A stretch of DNA of 64,000 bases from Chryseobacterium vrystaatense. GTDB lineage: Bacteria; Bacteroidota; Bacteroidia; Flavobacteriales; Weeksellaceae. Shown piece after piece: positions 45,906 to 54,384 of this stretch (within the stretch, counting starts at the first letter, position 1; the number at the start of each line of letters is the position of its first letter). The notes beneath the pieces were generated by a model. That model was given only the letters and a program-made list of their open reading frames with translations, was not told where the DNA came from and made no database searches. Where the stretch lies: positions 248,001 through 312,000 of the forward strand of contig NZ_JPRI01000002.1 in assembly GCF_000737765.1 (NCBI RefSeq), in the 5' to 3' direction. Both the position numbers and the translations under genes were made by a program.

Positions 45906-47081
45906 TTAGTTGAGCAATCGGCACAATTCGTTTAAGACCTTAAACAACTGATTTTCAAAATCAAGGTTTTTATCCAATATATCACTTCCGTCAAAGGTTT
46001 TAAAAATCATTGGTTGCTGTGTTTCAGCATATTCGTTGAACTCATTATTGACCATACTCGTTAGATTATCATAAATCAATCCGTCACTCTCGGCAAAAAA
46101 GGAAATATATTTATCCATTGCGATAACAGTTTCCTCATTATAATTGTCATCTCCCTCCATTTCTGAGGGCTTGTTTGCATTATTATAGTGGGCATTTCTG
46201 AAAATGCTTTCATTAGGGTAATCACAATAAAGTTTAAAGGTTTTTTCTGCCAATTGAAGGCATTCTTTATCAAACCTGTTTTTCGGTATAAAACGTTTCA
46301 AGCGTTGCTCAAAAAAAAGAAGATTCTTAGCATTGGAAATTTTTTGTCCCATCATATCTCCGTTGATTTCCGCCCGTTGAAGTTCTTTTTTGCAGATGTG
46401 GTTATCTTCTATTTCTTCGTCCTGCTCTATCCAATCAGTAAGCATTTCGTAATTCCAATAGAGATAAGAATCTTCCTGTCTGTAATATGGAATATCTACA
46501 TTTCTATACAGATAAGTGCATACGGACAATAGTAAGCAAGCTGCTTTTCTGTGTACCTTATTGCGGAGCAATTGATAAAGCGGTACGACGGGAACATAAA
46601 ACAAGGTTGCCCCTGTGTTGCATCTTTCTTCTATTGCAAAGCAAGTCTTACTCCCTTTTTCTATCAGCCTAACACTCTGCCAATTTTCAGTCTTGGTTTT
46701 CAACTGCGTTTCAATATCTCTCAAAGCAAGGCTGATATTGTATGGATAATTAAAATGCTGTGTCGGCATTGGGGTTATATCATAATGCTTTGCTAATTGA
46801 GAAAGGGACTTATAAAAATCCCTTTCTGTTTTAGCAGACTTACGTTTGCCCTGTGTTATTGTTATTTCATTCTCCTTTAATTTCGGCATAAAGCAGGTTC
46901 TCAGAAAAGCATTGGAAGTTGGGAGATTGGAACGGATTTCCGTTGGTCTTTCTGAACTTCCGAACTGTCTTTTATCTGATGCATCCATTGTGCGTATTCC
47001 CTCAATTGTAAGTGAAGTTGCCTTTGTTTTTTTTCTTCGGGAGGTTGAATTGTCCCCGATATGGTTTTTCGTTGCATTCAT
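45906..47081 (-). CDS. PRTRC-cassette hypothetical protein (F-like position)
   Basis: A 391-residue soluble protein with a basic N-terminus and aromatic-rich middle (YITPMPTQHFNYPYNI-like, CTYLYRNVDIPYYRQEDSYL). It lies between proteins B and C. Size and position match what is called PRTRC protein F in other cassettes, but I cannot show homology from sequence alone. It carries no signal peptide or membrane segment. Confidence 0.65.
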   Translation of the reverse strand: MNATKNHIGDNSTSRRKKTKATSLTIEGIRTMDASDKRQFGSSERPTEIRSNLPTSNAFLRTCFMPKLKENEITITQGKRKSAKTERDFYKSLSQLAKHYDITPMPTQHFNYPYNISLALRDIETQLKTKTENWQSVRLIEKGSKTCFAIEERCNTGATLFYVPVVPLYQLLRNKVHRKAACLLLSVCTYLYRNVDIPYYRQEDSYLYWNYEMLTDWIEQDEEIEDNHICKKELQRAEINGDMMGQKISNAKNLLFFEQRLKRFIPKNRFDKECLQLAEKTFKLYCDYPNESIFRNAHYNNANKPSEMEGDDNYNEETVIAMDKYISFFAESDGLIYDNLTSMVNNEFNEYAETQQPMIFKTFDGSDILDKNLDFENQLFKVLNELCRLLN

Positions 47082-47171
47082 TTTATTTTTGTTTGTCAGT
47101 TTATGGTTGATGGTTGTTAGCTTTTAGATTGTAATTCTATCAACTGTCAACCAAAAACCATCAACTATTTA
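47082..47171. repeat. Short inverted repeat in PRTRC gap
   Basis: GTTGATGGTT (47106-47115) and AACCATCAAC (47156-47165) are exact complements with a 40-nt spacer, between proteins C and F-like. It may be an attenuator or a small repeat. Confidence 0.4.
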
Positions 47172-47390
47172 TTATCCTTTTGTTCCCATCACACTTTCAA
47201 ATTGATATTCAACAGCATCATCCTTGATTTTCGGTGCTGAAATTTTTGAAGTGGTCAGTATCGGGTACGTGTTGGCGTAAAAGTTCATTACTGATTCTAC
47301 GCTCCATTTTGGTTCAGGGTCAGGTAAACGTATTTCCTGTCCGTTATCTTTGAGTATAAAAACTCGGTCTAATAGGGTTGCAAGTAACAT
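47172..47390 (-). CDS. PRTRC system protein C
   Basis: A 72-residue protein, LLATLLDRVFILKDNGQEI then LPDPEPKWSVESVMNFYAN, the typical PRTRC C small protein. It sits 11 nt from protein E. No function is established. Confidence 0.85.
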   Translation of the reverse strand: MLLATLLDRVFILKDNGQEIRLPDPEPKWSVESVMNFYANTYPILTTSKISAPKIKDDAVEYQFESVMGTKG

Positions 47391-47401
47391 TTATAATATT
47401 T

Positions 47402-47944
47402 TTAAGATTCAACATTTTCATTGGTCGTTTCAGAGAATAGGCTTGGTGCAAAATGTTTCTCATATTCATCCTGCTTTTTGCGGATGATTTCAGCATAATC
47501 GGGAAATTCCGATACTTTTGGAAGAGCTGACCACGCTTCTTTGTATTTGCCGTCTTTTTCGAGTTCTTCGGCTTTTTGCAAGGCTTCTTTGTACTTTTTA
47601 TCTTTGCCTTCCTTTTCTTTTTTCTCCTTGTCGGATTTCTCCTTTTCCATTGCCGATTTCTTCTTGGCTTCTTCGACCTGTTTCATAAAACTTTCCATAT
47701 CTACCATTAAGCCCGATGCGGTCTGCAATGGTGTCGAAATACTTTCAAAAAATCCATTGTCCAATTCTTCCGCTGTCCCCCTTAAATTGAGTGGCGGAAT
47801 CGTTTTCCTTGCCTCGTCTCCGCATTGCTCATTGTTGAGCAATACGGAAAGAACGAAACTGTTTTCTGCCCCTTGTCGGAGTGTGATTTGCAAATCTCCT
47901 GTAAGATTGAGTTTGCCTATCTGTCTGAAAAAATTGGTTTGCAT
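47402..47944 (-). CDS. PRTRC system protein E
   Basis: A 180-residue protein: the beta-rich N-terminal region (FFRQIGKLNLTGDLQITLRQ) and a long Lys/Glu coiled coil from about residue 90 (KEKSDKEKKEKEGKDKKYK), typical of PRTRC protein E. It overlaps the small gene at 47917 by 28 nt, so they are translated together. Confidence 0.83.
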   Translation of the reverse strand: MQTNFFRQIGKLNLTGDLQITLRQGAENSFVLSVLLNNEQCGDEARKTIPPLNLRGTAEELDNGFFESISTPLQTASGLMVDMESFMKQVEEAKKKSAMEKEKSDKEKKEKEGKDKKYKEALQKAEELEKDGKYKEAWSALPKVSEFPDYAEIIRKKQDEYEKHFAPSLFSETTNENVES

Positions 47945-48159
47945 AATTTTGTTTTTAAAATTGATTTTTTACTATTTCTGTTATAATTAATTTTATATTC
48001 ATTATTTTGAATAATGCTCTGTAATAGGTTTCTTGCGTTTGTGGCATTCCAATCATCTTCTTTGGTCATATCCAAATAGTGTAATTTTTCATATTGTTTT
48101 ACCATTTTGGCAATAATGTTCAATGCTTTATACTCCGTTTTGTCTGCGAGATTGCTCAT
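47917..48159 (-). CDS. Hypothetical small protein upstream of PRTRC E
   Basis: An 80-residue basic helical protein (MSNLADKTEYKALNIIAKMV). The start ATG at 48159 overlaps the broken gene upstream, and its end overlaps the PRTRC E start by 28 nt. No family recognised; the coding signal is supported by the tight packing. Confidence 0.6.
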   Translation of the reverse strand: MSNLADKTEYKALNIIAKMVKQYEKLHYLDMTKEDDWNATNARNLLQSIIQNNEYKINYNRNSKKSILKTKLCKPIFSDR

Positions 48160-48335
48160 ATTGTTTTGATTTTAGTAGTTTTCCGTACATATCTTTCCAA
48201 AACCTTCTCAGTCTTTTATCTAATTCTGAAAATTCTTTGTTTGTATGTTCATATTCCTTACTCTGCTGTAATTTGGATAGCTTCATCAAGATTGGTTACT
48301 TTAATCTTGCAACCGTTTAAGTCTGTTACTCTCAT
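48128..48335 (-). pseudogene. Small gene broken by a frameshift
   Basis: From ATG 48335 the frame reads MRVTDLNGCKIKVTNLDEAI then stops at TAA 48258-48260. In another frame the sequence goes on without a break as QSKEYEHTNKEFSELDKRLR and RFWKDMYGKLLKSKQYEQSR, ending at 48128. Joined, this gives one typical small acidic/basic helical protein of about 67 residues. The shift lies near ACAGCAGAG at about 48260. The start codon overlaps the stop of the upstream gene (ATGA), as normal in this operon. Confidence 0.65.
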
Positions 48336-48775
48336 TGTTGTTGAGTTAATTGATATAATGAAAATTCTTCTGTCCAAAATTCTTCGCCTGTCTGTTTTCC
48401 AAAAGCGTTGTAAATGGCATTTCCGTTTTTATAGACTTGCATTTGGTAGCAATTCAGATTATTTTCGGGTTGCAAAAATTTTTTCAAATCCTCTTTTTCC
48501 AATTCGATAAAAATCCTGCTTCTCTCCGAAAGCCATTCTTCAACTTAGGGATAATTTTCTTCCGAAAATTTGAAAAACTCTACATTGGTATCGGCATAAT
48601 TCAGCCATTTTAAATCATAGTCATTTTCCAAAGGCTTTACGGCTTCGAGCCTTTTCTTTTGGATTTCTTTCCATTCTCCCGTAATGTGGATAATGGCAAA
48701 ATCGCCATTATCCCATTCACTGTTGGTCATTGATTTTATCAGTAAATATTCTGTTTGTTGAAGTGATGTTTTCAT
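48332..48775 (-). pseudogene. Gene split by an in-frame TAA stop
   Basis: The ATG at 48775 opens a 76-residue product ending FFKFSEENYP. The stop TAA (48547-48545) is followed in the same frame by 70 more codons (VEEWLSERSRIFIELEKEDL, then QTGEEFWTEEFSLYQLTQQQ) to TGA 48334-48332. The codon use and protein character are the same on both sides, so a nonsense mutation within one gene of about 147 residues is the simplest explanation. The upstream gene ends 1 nt before it. Confidence 0.65.
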
Positions 48776-49489
48776 TTATGCAATTTTTTGTTTGTTATTA
48801 TTTATTTTCCTGTCTAATAGGATTCTCATAATCTCCTCTTTGTAATCGTAATTTTCACCTTCGAATTCGTAACAATCTGTATCTACATTGTAGATGAAGT
48901 CTTGAAAGTCACATTGATTGAGAAAATAATCCTGTAAGATTTGGTTTTCGCATATGGTCTTGCCAAAAACCATACAGCCAGATTCTTCGTAATCCAATAC
49001 AAATCCGACATCGTAATGATTTGCAACAATCCATAATGCTTCGATATTTGGGCTCCATCTTGTCTCATAATGGAAAGAACATTCATCTGTTTCACTTCGA
49101 TAAATTTCACAGAAGTAACCGTTTTTGCTCTTGACAAAATCGGGCAGTTGCCCAATATTTCCCTTAGTTTCCTTTTCTATCATTTCTTGAAATACATTCG
49201 AGACTTTGTCCAAAACCTCTCGATTTCCTGTGAATGTTACTTTATTGTTGCACCAATTTGCCATAATATTTGTTGTATAATTGTTGTTTTCGTAAATGTA
49301 TGTTCCGCTTGTTTTGAAAGGTTCTTTTCCCTCTGTAAGGCGGATTTCTGATTTGAATTTTCTTGAAAGACTTTTTGCATACCGTATTGCTGTCGTTCTC
49401 TCGCAATAGAATTGGGAAAAGATTTCCACCTTTTCCCAATCATTCTTATCACTTTTCGGCTTCATTTGAAAGTTATATTGTGCTTCCAT
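48776..49489 (-). CDS. DUF1281-like (Api92-type) protein
   Basis: A 237-residue protein when started at ATG 49489 (MEAQYNFQMKPKSD); the longer reading from 49543 would overlap ssb. The C-terminal 165 residues begin MANWCNNKVTFTGNREVLDK, like Api92/DUF1281 proteins of phages and mobile elements, with TRWSPNIEALWIVANHYDV. The first 70 residues are a separate basic domain, possibly DNA-binding. Function unknown. Confidence 0.7.
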   Translation of the reverse strand: MEAQYNFQMKPKSDKNDWEKVEIFSQFYCERTTAIRYAKSLSRKFKSEIRLTEGKEPFKTSGTYIYENNNYTTNIMANWCNNKVTFTGNREVLDKVSNVFQEMIEKETKGNIGQLPDFVKSKNGYFCEIYRSETDECSFHYETRWSPNIEALWIVANHYDVGFVLDYEESGCMVFGKTICENQILQDYFLNQCDFQDFIYNVDTDCYEFEGENYDYKEEIMRILLDRKINNNKQKIA

Positions 49490-49502
49490 ATTTTGAATGC
49501 TT

Positions 49503-49898
49503 TTAGAATGGTAAATCATCGTCCGTATCTTCCGCAAAAGCATTGGATTTCTGTGGCTGTGAAGCTGGTTGTTCTTCTGTGTCAGACTTTTTTCCGCCTC
49601 CGTGTACTTTGATGTTAGAAGTATGGAAATTCAACCCCGATTTTATTTCTCCATCTTTTCCAATCCACGCACTCGCACTTGCTCTGCCTGTAAGCTCTAC
49701 TAATGTTCCCTTCGTTAAAATCTTAGCTACGTTGGCACTTAGCCAATAGGAGCAGTTATAATAAGTGGTCTGTTCTCTTAGTTCGCCTTGTTTGGTTTTA
49801 AATCTGTCATTAATGGCTAGTGAAAAATTCACGACCTGTTTGTCATTTTTTAAAGTGTTGATTTCTGCGTTTTTTGTAATTCTGCCTACGATGTTCAT
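49503..49898 (-). CDS. ssb: Single-stranded DNA-binding protein
   Basis: A 131-residue SSB: MNIVGRITKNAEINTLKNDK, the OB-fold strand VVNFSLAINDR and YYNCSYWLSANVAKILTKG, then a disordered linker and the acidic tip FAEDTDDDLPF used to bind partner proteins. It starts the leftward PRTRC series and would protect single strands during transfer or replication of the element. Confidence 0.92.
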   Translation of the reverse strand: MNIVGRITKNAEINTLKNDKQVVNFSLAINDRFKTKQGELREQTTYYNCSYWLSANVAKILTKGTLVELTGRASASAWIGKDGEIKSGLNFHTSNIKVHGGGKKSDTEEQPASQPQKSNAFAEDTDDDLPF

Positions 49899-50468
49899 AA
49901 TGTTAATTTTTGATTGTTAATAATTGATTTTCGAGTTTGTTAAAATTTTCGATTTGATTGATTTGGTTTCGAGGACACTCTTTTTTTTTTCTGCTTATAT
50001 CCAATTGGAAAAGCAGAATTATTTGTTGTTTTATTTTGTTGTTTTTTCCGTTGATGTCAAAGACCGTCTGCGATTTAATTGATTCGTATAACTGAGGTTC
50101 CGTCTTTTTCTTTGCCGATGATCATAGGAAAGTATCAGGCATATAAAACCACAATCCTCCAAAGCTTTGGAGGATTGTGGCTCGAAATATTTTTGTCCGA
50201 AGGATTCAGGAGTGTCTGAAAAAATTATTGGAACTCGTGGAAAGAATTTTTATAGAAACCCAAAAATATTTTTTTAGGTGAATGATGCTGTCCTACATTT
50301 GCAATAGTAAAAAGCCAAAAATCAGTTAGAAGTGATTAAATAGAGGGTTTTGATAGTAGGAAAAATGTAAAATTAAACATTAGGTAATCTGTTTTTTTTA
50401 AGGTTTAACCAGTTTATGATTTTTAAAATTAAATTTCTCTTTAAAATCATTTTCAGAATTTTTACATT
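49899..50468. other. Non-coding gap between ssb and primase
   Basis: About 570 nt with no convincing gene. It holds the perfect 32-bp palindrome at 50149-50180 and otherwise AT-rich sequence with no promoter match that I can support. Confidence 0.6.
50149..50180. repeat. Perfect 32-bp palindrome
   Basis: CCACAATCCTCCAAAG followed directly by its exact complement CTTTGGAGGATTGTGG, with no loop. No T-run follows, so it is not a normal terminator. It lies in the gap beside the replication module and upstream of the ssb/PRTRC operon. Confidence 0.8.
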
Positions 50469-51311
50469 TTACTTTGTTGCACAAAACCACTCGTTTAAAT
50501 CCTTAAAATCTTTGTACAACAAAGAACAATCTTCAACATTTTTATAGTTTTTCCGGATAACCTGTTTGATTGTAATTCCATTATCATCATTATCTAGGAA
50601 AAGTGAGGTTTTATAATATGCTCTAAGTTCTTTATCGACTTTGAAAAGCATTGCCGTAGAATTGAGAATCAAACAATCTGAAATTGAACTTTCTGCACTT
50701 TCCAAATTTTTAAAAGTCAGATAATCAAAAAAACCTTCAAAAACTACAATTTCATTGGAAGTCTTCAAATCATTTTTTATCAAAGTCACATCTTTTTTGC
50801 CCAAACATATCTTTAAATATTTATTTCGGATTTCAACGCCTCCGGAATTATTAAAAAAGCCAATTCCGAAATATTTCTTACCATTCAACATATACTCAAT
50901 TTCTTTTACCAAATCTTTTTGTTCACAAACTTTTCGGGATTTTAAATATTGGATTAAAGCTGGGTGCTGAATTTCATTTACTTTTATGATTTGATAATTT
51001 TTGATTTGGACAGATTCTTCAATCTGAGTATTATTTTGAACTGAGAAGTCAAATTTATCAAGGTACTTCAAAGCATCAGAAACTGAACATTGATTCATTT
51101 GCTGAACAATTGAAATAACATCATAACTTTTCCCGGTTCCGAAATCAAAAGCTTTATTTTTCACAAAATCAACAGACAAACTCGGGATTTTTTCCTCTCT
51201 GTCGAGCGCAAAATAAAATGCCGTTTTTCGGTTTTCTTTCACGGGAAAGAGATTGAACGATTCCAAAACTGTTCTAATATTTACTTTTTCTTTTGCTTCT
51301 TCGCAATTCAT
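50469..51311 (-). CDS. Toprim-domain primase of replication module
   Basis: A 280-residue protein from ATG 51311 (MNCEEAKEKVNIRTVLESF); an earlier start at 51344 adds 11 lysine-rich residues. The N-terminal part resembles the DnaG-type CHC2 domain (REEKIPSLSVDFVKN and KAFDFGTGKSYDVISIVQQM) but without zinc cysteines. The Toprim part carries VVFEGFFDYLTF and SLFLDNDDNGITIK. Likely makes primers for strand synthesis of the element. Iterons begin 134 nt further right. Confidence 0.82.
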   Translation of the reverse strand: MNCEEAKEKVNIRTVLESFNLFPVKENRKTAFYFALDREEKIPSLSVDFVKNKAFDFGTGKSYDVISIVQQMNQCSVSDALKYLDKFDFSVQNNTQIEESVQIKNYQIIKVNEIQHPALIQYLKSRKVCEQKDLVKEIEYMLNGKKYFGIGFFNNSGGVEIRNKYLKICLGKKDVTLIKNDLKTSNEIVVFEGFFDYLTFKNLESAESSISDCLILNSTAMLFKVDKELRAYYKTSLFLDNDDNGITIKQVIRKNYKNVEDCSLLYKDFKDLNEWFCATK

Positions 51312-51444
51312 TTTTTTCTTTTTTAAAGCAAATTTTTTATCCACATTTTCCTTTTAAATAAAAAAAGACTTTTTAATTACTTTTATAATACTTTTAATGA
51401 TGCACCGAATCGCCTTATGGTAAAGCATTTGAACCCCATTTTCG

Positions 51445-51727
51445 GTGAGTGCAATTCCGAATTTCAGTGAGTGCAATTCCGAAAGTGGAGTGAGTGCAAT
51501 TCCGAAAAAACAACTCATTTGTGGTGAGTGTAAATCCGAATTGTATTTTCTACTTTCATTGATTTTTCGTTTTTTTTCACATTTTCTTACAGTTATCCCT
51601 ATTTTTAACGGGTTTTGAATTTTGGAGTGAGTGCAATTCCGAATTCTCAATCAAAAATTTCAATATTTTAACATTTTCTTAACTTCAGTGAGTGCAATTC
51701 CGAATTTTGGGTGAGTGGAATTCCGAA
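51445..51727. repeat. Seven 17-bp iterons, candidate replication origin
   Basis: GTGAGTGCAATTCCGAA occurs at 51445, 51467, 51490, 51627 and 51688, with near copies at 51524 (GTGAGTGTAAATCCGAA) and 51711 (GTGAGTGGAATTCCGAA). All face the same way; several are 22-23 nt apart, two helical turns. The last copy ends 1 nt before the rep stop codon. This is the classic arrangement of an iteron-type plasmid origin. The short frame through this repeat (51354-51650) is not a gene. Confidence 0.88.
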
Positions 51728-51728
51728 C

Positions 51729-52862
51729 TCAAATAATTATTGGGTAGCCATTTGGCAGCAACTCTCCCATTTTTGTATTCCTGTAAATCTGTATGATGTG
51801 TTCCTGAATTTTATTTAAAAATTCGGTTCCTTGAAATTCTGTCGATTTAATTCCTTGCAATCGTGCTGTTCTAATAAATTCTTCAAAAGCTTTCTCTATC
51901 AATACTCTGGTTTGCGGAATATATCTGTATTGATGCGAAAACTGAATCATTTCACTTGTCAGCAGACCATATCTTTTTCTAAAGTAGATCAATCTTCGGC
52001 TGATTTCTTGCTTTTCATTAGGATATGCTTTTCTTAATTTCCGTTCTTCGTTACTGTTTTCAGATATATGATCATCTTCCTTCTTTTTTGTCAAACGCGG
52101 TATTACAAAAATTGAATCTCTTTTGTACTTATAATCGAAAGAGACCGTATTGAATGTATTAAGACTGCTTCTTGCAGGTTTTAGAAACTTGAAACAAAAA
52201 TCCTTGGCAGTTTGATAATTCAATCCAAATTTTTTGTTCAGTGTTGACAGTTTTAATACCGTTCCATTTTCAGGGATTTTCGAAAGCCAGATAGCAAATA
52301 TTATATGTTTGTTGTTTCTTACATTATAGACCAGATTGTACAGCACATAATTATATTCCGGAATGACCATCAATTTTTTCAGCCAATAACTGCTGATTAG
52401 AAAAGTGGTGTACCCTCTTTTATCGTAACTCGGTGTTGAAATGAGTCCACCGAAAGTTTTGATTTCTCTTCCTTTAGAATTAAACGATTTATACCAGCTC
52501 ATTTTGAATTTTGCGAGAAATTCATAAGCATCTATCACTTGTTTTGTGGAACCGCTAGGAGAAATTTTGCTATTTCTGATTTTTATAGAAGCGAAAATAT
52601 TGTTTTCGGTTTCAAATTCTTCATCAAAAAGTGAAAGCTGTTTTGGTCTGTCTTCCGGACGGAATTGTTCATTGCTGATGATGGAAATAATATTGAAAAT
52701 CACCCGAAGTGCATTGATAGGAATATCGGCAGCTTCATGATCTTCAAAAATGAAATCGTCCACGAAATGGTTCCCTATTCTGATTTTTTCGGGAACTCTT
52801 TCGCTTTTATTGTCAAATTCCTTTCGGATAAGTCTTACATGCGGATCCCCCATGCTGTACAT
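51729..52862 (-). CDS. Replication initiator protein (Rep_3-like)
   Basis: A 377-residue protein of the plasmid Rep type with two winged-helix-like regions: IPINALRVIFNIISII and STKQVIDAYEFLAKFKMSWY, then VLKLSTLNKKFGLNYQTAKD. It has a basic C-terminal part. Such proteins bind iterons and melt the origin; the iteron array lies immediately beyond its stop codon. ATG at 52862 (MYSMGDPH); another ATG 3 codons in is possible. Confidence 0.82.
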   Translation of the reverse strand: MYSMGDPHVRLIRKEFDNKSERVPEKIRIGNHFVDDFIFEDHEAADIPINALRVIFNIISIISNEQFRPEDRPKQLSLFDEEFETENNIFASIKIRNSKISPSGSTKQVIDAYEFLAKFKMSWYKSFNSKGREIKTFGGLISTPSYDKRGYTTFLISSYWLKKLMVIPEYNYVLYNLVYNVRNNKHIIFAIWLSKIPENGTVLKLSTLNKKFGLNYQTAKDFCFKFLKPARSSLNTFNTVSFDYKYKRDSIFVIPRLTKKKEDDHISENSNEERKLRKAYPNEKQEISRRLIYFRKRYGLLTSEMIQFSHQYRYIPQTRVLIEKAFEEFIRTARLQGIKSTEFQGTEFLNKIQEHIIQIYRNTKMGELLPNGYPIII

Positions 52863-52894
52863 CTTTTTTATGTGTTGAATTTTTTATTTTAGTA

Positions 52895-53557
52895 TTACTT
52901 TCGGTCTGGATTTTTAGGACGCTTTATATTTGGAATGCTTGATACGGAAAGCTGAAGGTTTGTATCCTCATTTTTTATGAACGGCAATATACTTTTTAGG
53001 GAAGATTTCCAGTTGGTAATACGTCGGTTTGAACTATTTTGCCAATCATTACGTACCCAGACTTCGTACTTTTTTTCTATGACGGAATCTAATTCAGATT
53101 CATAAGTTTCTAATGTTTGGGCATATTCAATAAATTCATCAAAACTTGGAATGTTCTTTTGATTGATTACAGGTGGTGATGGCTGTTGTTGTGATGGAAT
53201 TTCTACACTTCCTGCTGTAAGAAAATCTGAACTTTTTACAATTTTAGCTTTCTTTATTTTTTCGGGTTTAGCAATTTTCAAGGGATAATCTAAAAGCAAT
53301 CTGTAGTAACATGGAAGTCCGTTCTTGGTTTGAAATTCAATTAATCCAAAGTTCTGGAGTTTCTCTTTTACAGATTTTACGGTCTTTCGGGTTAATCCCA
53401 ACTCTTTACTCACTGCAACATCAGAAATCTGGAACTCATACCCGTTATTGTCATATCCAATTTTAAGCAAATACAGATACATCGAAATTCCCGTAGAACC
53501 TATTTGATTTATTTTATTAAAATCCCAAAATCGGTGTATCAATTCAAGATAAGTCAT
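52895..53557 (-). CDS. Winged-helix replication/regulatory protein
   Basis: A 220-residue protein beginning MTYLELIHRFWDFNKINQIG, with helix-turn-helix SDVAVSKELGLTRKTVKSVKE near residues 43-63 and a charged C-terminal part of low homology. Similar DnaD-like small proteins occur next to rep genes in Bacteroidota elements. It could load the helicase or regulate rep; 32 nt lie between it and rep. Confidence 0.65.
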   Translation of the reverse strand: MTYLELIHRFWDFNKINQIGSTGISMYLYLLKIGYDNNGYEFQISDVAVSKELGLTRKTVKSVKEKLQNFGLIEFQTKNGLPCYYRLLLDYPLKIAKPEKIKKAKIVKSSDFLTAGSVEIPSQQQPSPPVINQKNIPSFDEFIEYAQTLETYESELDSVIEKKYEVWVRNDWQNSSNRRITNWKSSLKSILPFIKNEDTNLQLSVSSIPNIKRPKNPDRK

Positions 53558-53559
53558 CT

Positions 53560-53811
53560 TTATTTTTTTCCGAAAAGCGATAATGCTTTTTCTTTGTCTA
53601 TGATGATAATGTTTCCGTTTTGGATGATGGCTTCATCCAATAACCCCGATGATTTTACTTCTGAAGCTTTTGAAACAGAACATCCCAATATTTTCGCTAA
53701 ACCTTTCAGACCATATTCATATTTCTTTTCAGAGTTGACACCGCTCGAAATTTCTAAGAATTCTCCAACAGTCAGTTGCCAGATCGGAGTTTTAGGATCA
53801 ATTTCTTTCAT
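53560..53811 (-). CDS. DUF3853 family protein
   Basis: An 83-residue protein starting at ATG 53811, MKEIDPKTPIWQLTVGEFLE, then YGLKGLAKILGCSVSKASEV and IIQNGNIIIIDKEKALSLFG, typical of DUF3853, a small HTH-type protein in Bacteroidota mobile elements. Its ATG overlaps the stop of the upstream gene by 1 nt (TAATG), so translation is coupled. An upstream extension to 53889 would overlap it and is not used. Confidence 0.82.
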   Translation of the reverse strand: MKEIDPKTPIWQLTVGEFLEISSGVNSEKKYEYGLKGLAKILGCSVSKASEVKSSGLLDEAIIQNGNIIIIDKEKALSLFGKK

Positions 53812-54374
53812 TAGTTTTGGTTTTGGTTTTGGTTTTGATTTGAATTTTTCAGCTTTGAAATCCAATTTCTTGCTGCAGATTTCCAACACTTCATGGGTTG
53901 ATCATTGCACAACTTCCAATCCTTAGATTCGTATAATGAATAAAATTGATTCGCTTCTTCAGATTGAAAATCACACTCGTTAAAATATAGTTCAACCTCA
54001 TACAGCATCGGTACAGAAAAGGAAATCTTTTTGTCGGGTACTATTTTTTGGTCATGTACTATTTTACTTTTTTCAAAATCTTCACTTTCAAAATCAATAA
54101 TTTCGATTAAGCTTCCTTCATAAGGGTGATAACTAGGGGAATAAATGATAAACCCTGCGCTATGCAGTTCTTTTATACATTTGTGGTAAGTCGCAAAAGA
54201 TTTTATTTTACCGAGCTTCATCACCTCTTTCCGACTCACACGAAATGGATTTTGGTATTGATGCCTACTCCACAACTGGAAAAGCGAAACATATAAACTG
54301 ATGTGCGAGGGAACCATCCGATGATCCCTAATGACATTTCCAAAAAAATCAATAATTTTATTAGACTGCTTCAT
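53811..54374 (-). CDS. Winged-helix regulatory protein with Asn/Gln tail
   Basis: A 187-residue protein (MKQSNKIIDFFGNVIRDHRM). The winged-helix region is SRKEVMKLGKIKSFATYHKC followed by IKELHSAGFIIYSPSY. It ends in a simple repeat KNSNQNQNQNQN. It is coupled to the DUF3853 gene and lies 11 nt from the excisionase-like gene. Likely a regulator or replication helper. Confidence 0.65.
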   Translation of the reverse strand: MKQSNKIIDFFGNVIRDHRMVPSHISLYVSLFQLWSRHQYQNPFRVSRKEVMKLGKIKSFATYHKCIKELHSAGFIIYSPSYHPYEGSLIEIIDFESEDFEKSKIVHDQKIVPDKKISFSVPMLYEVELYFNECDFQSEEANQFYSLYESKDWKLCNDQPMKCWKSAARNWISKLKNSNQNQNQNQN

Positions 54375-54384
54375 AACTACCGAT

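Noticed and set aside
48094..48510. Plus-strand frame of 138 residues with hydrophobic sequence
   Set aside because: It is antisense to the two broken small genes and the 47917 gene, and its hydrophobicity comes from the reverse reading of coding DNA.
51354..51650. Minus-strand frame of 98 residues downstream of the rep gene
   Set aside because: It runs through the iterons and its repeated residues (ALTPLSELHSLKFGIALT) follow from the DNA repeats; no family features.
51445..51727. Regular repeats as a possible CRISPR array
   Set aside because: Repeat units of 17 bp with mostly 5-6-bp and irregular spacers, no cas genes; iterons fit better.
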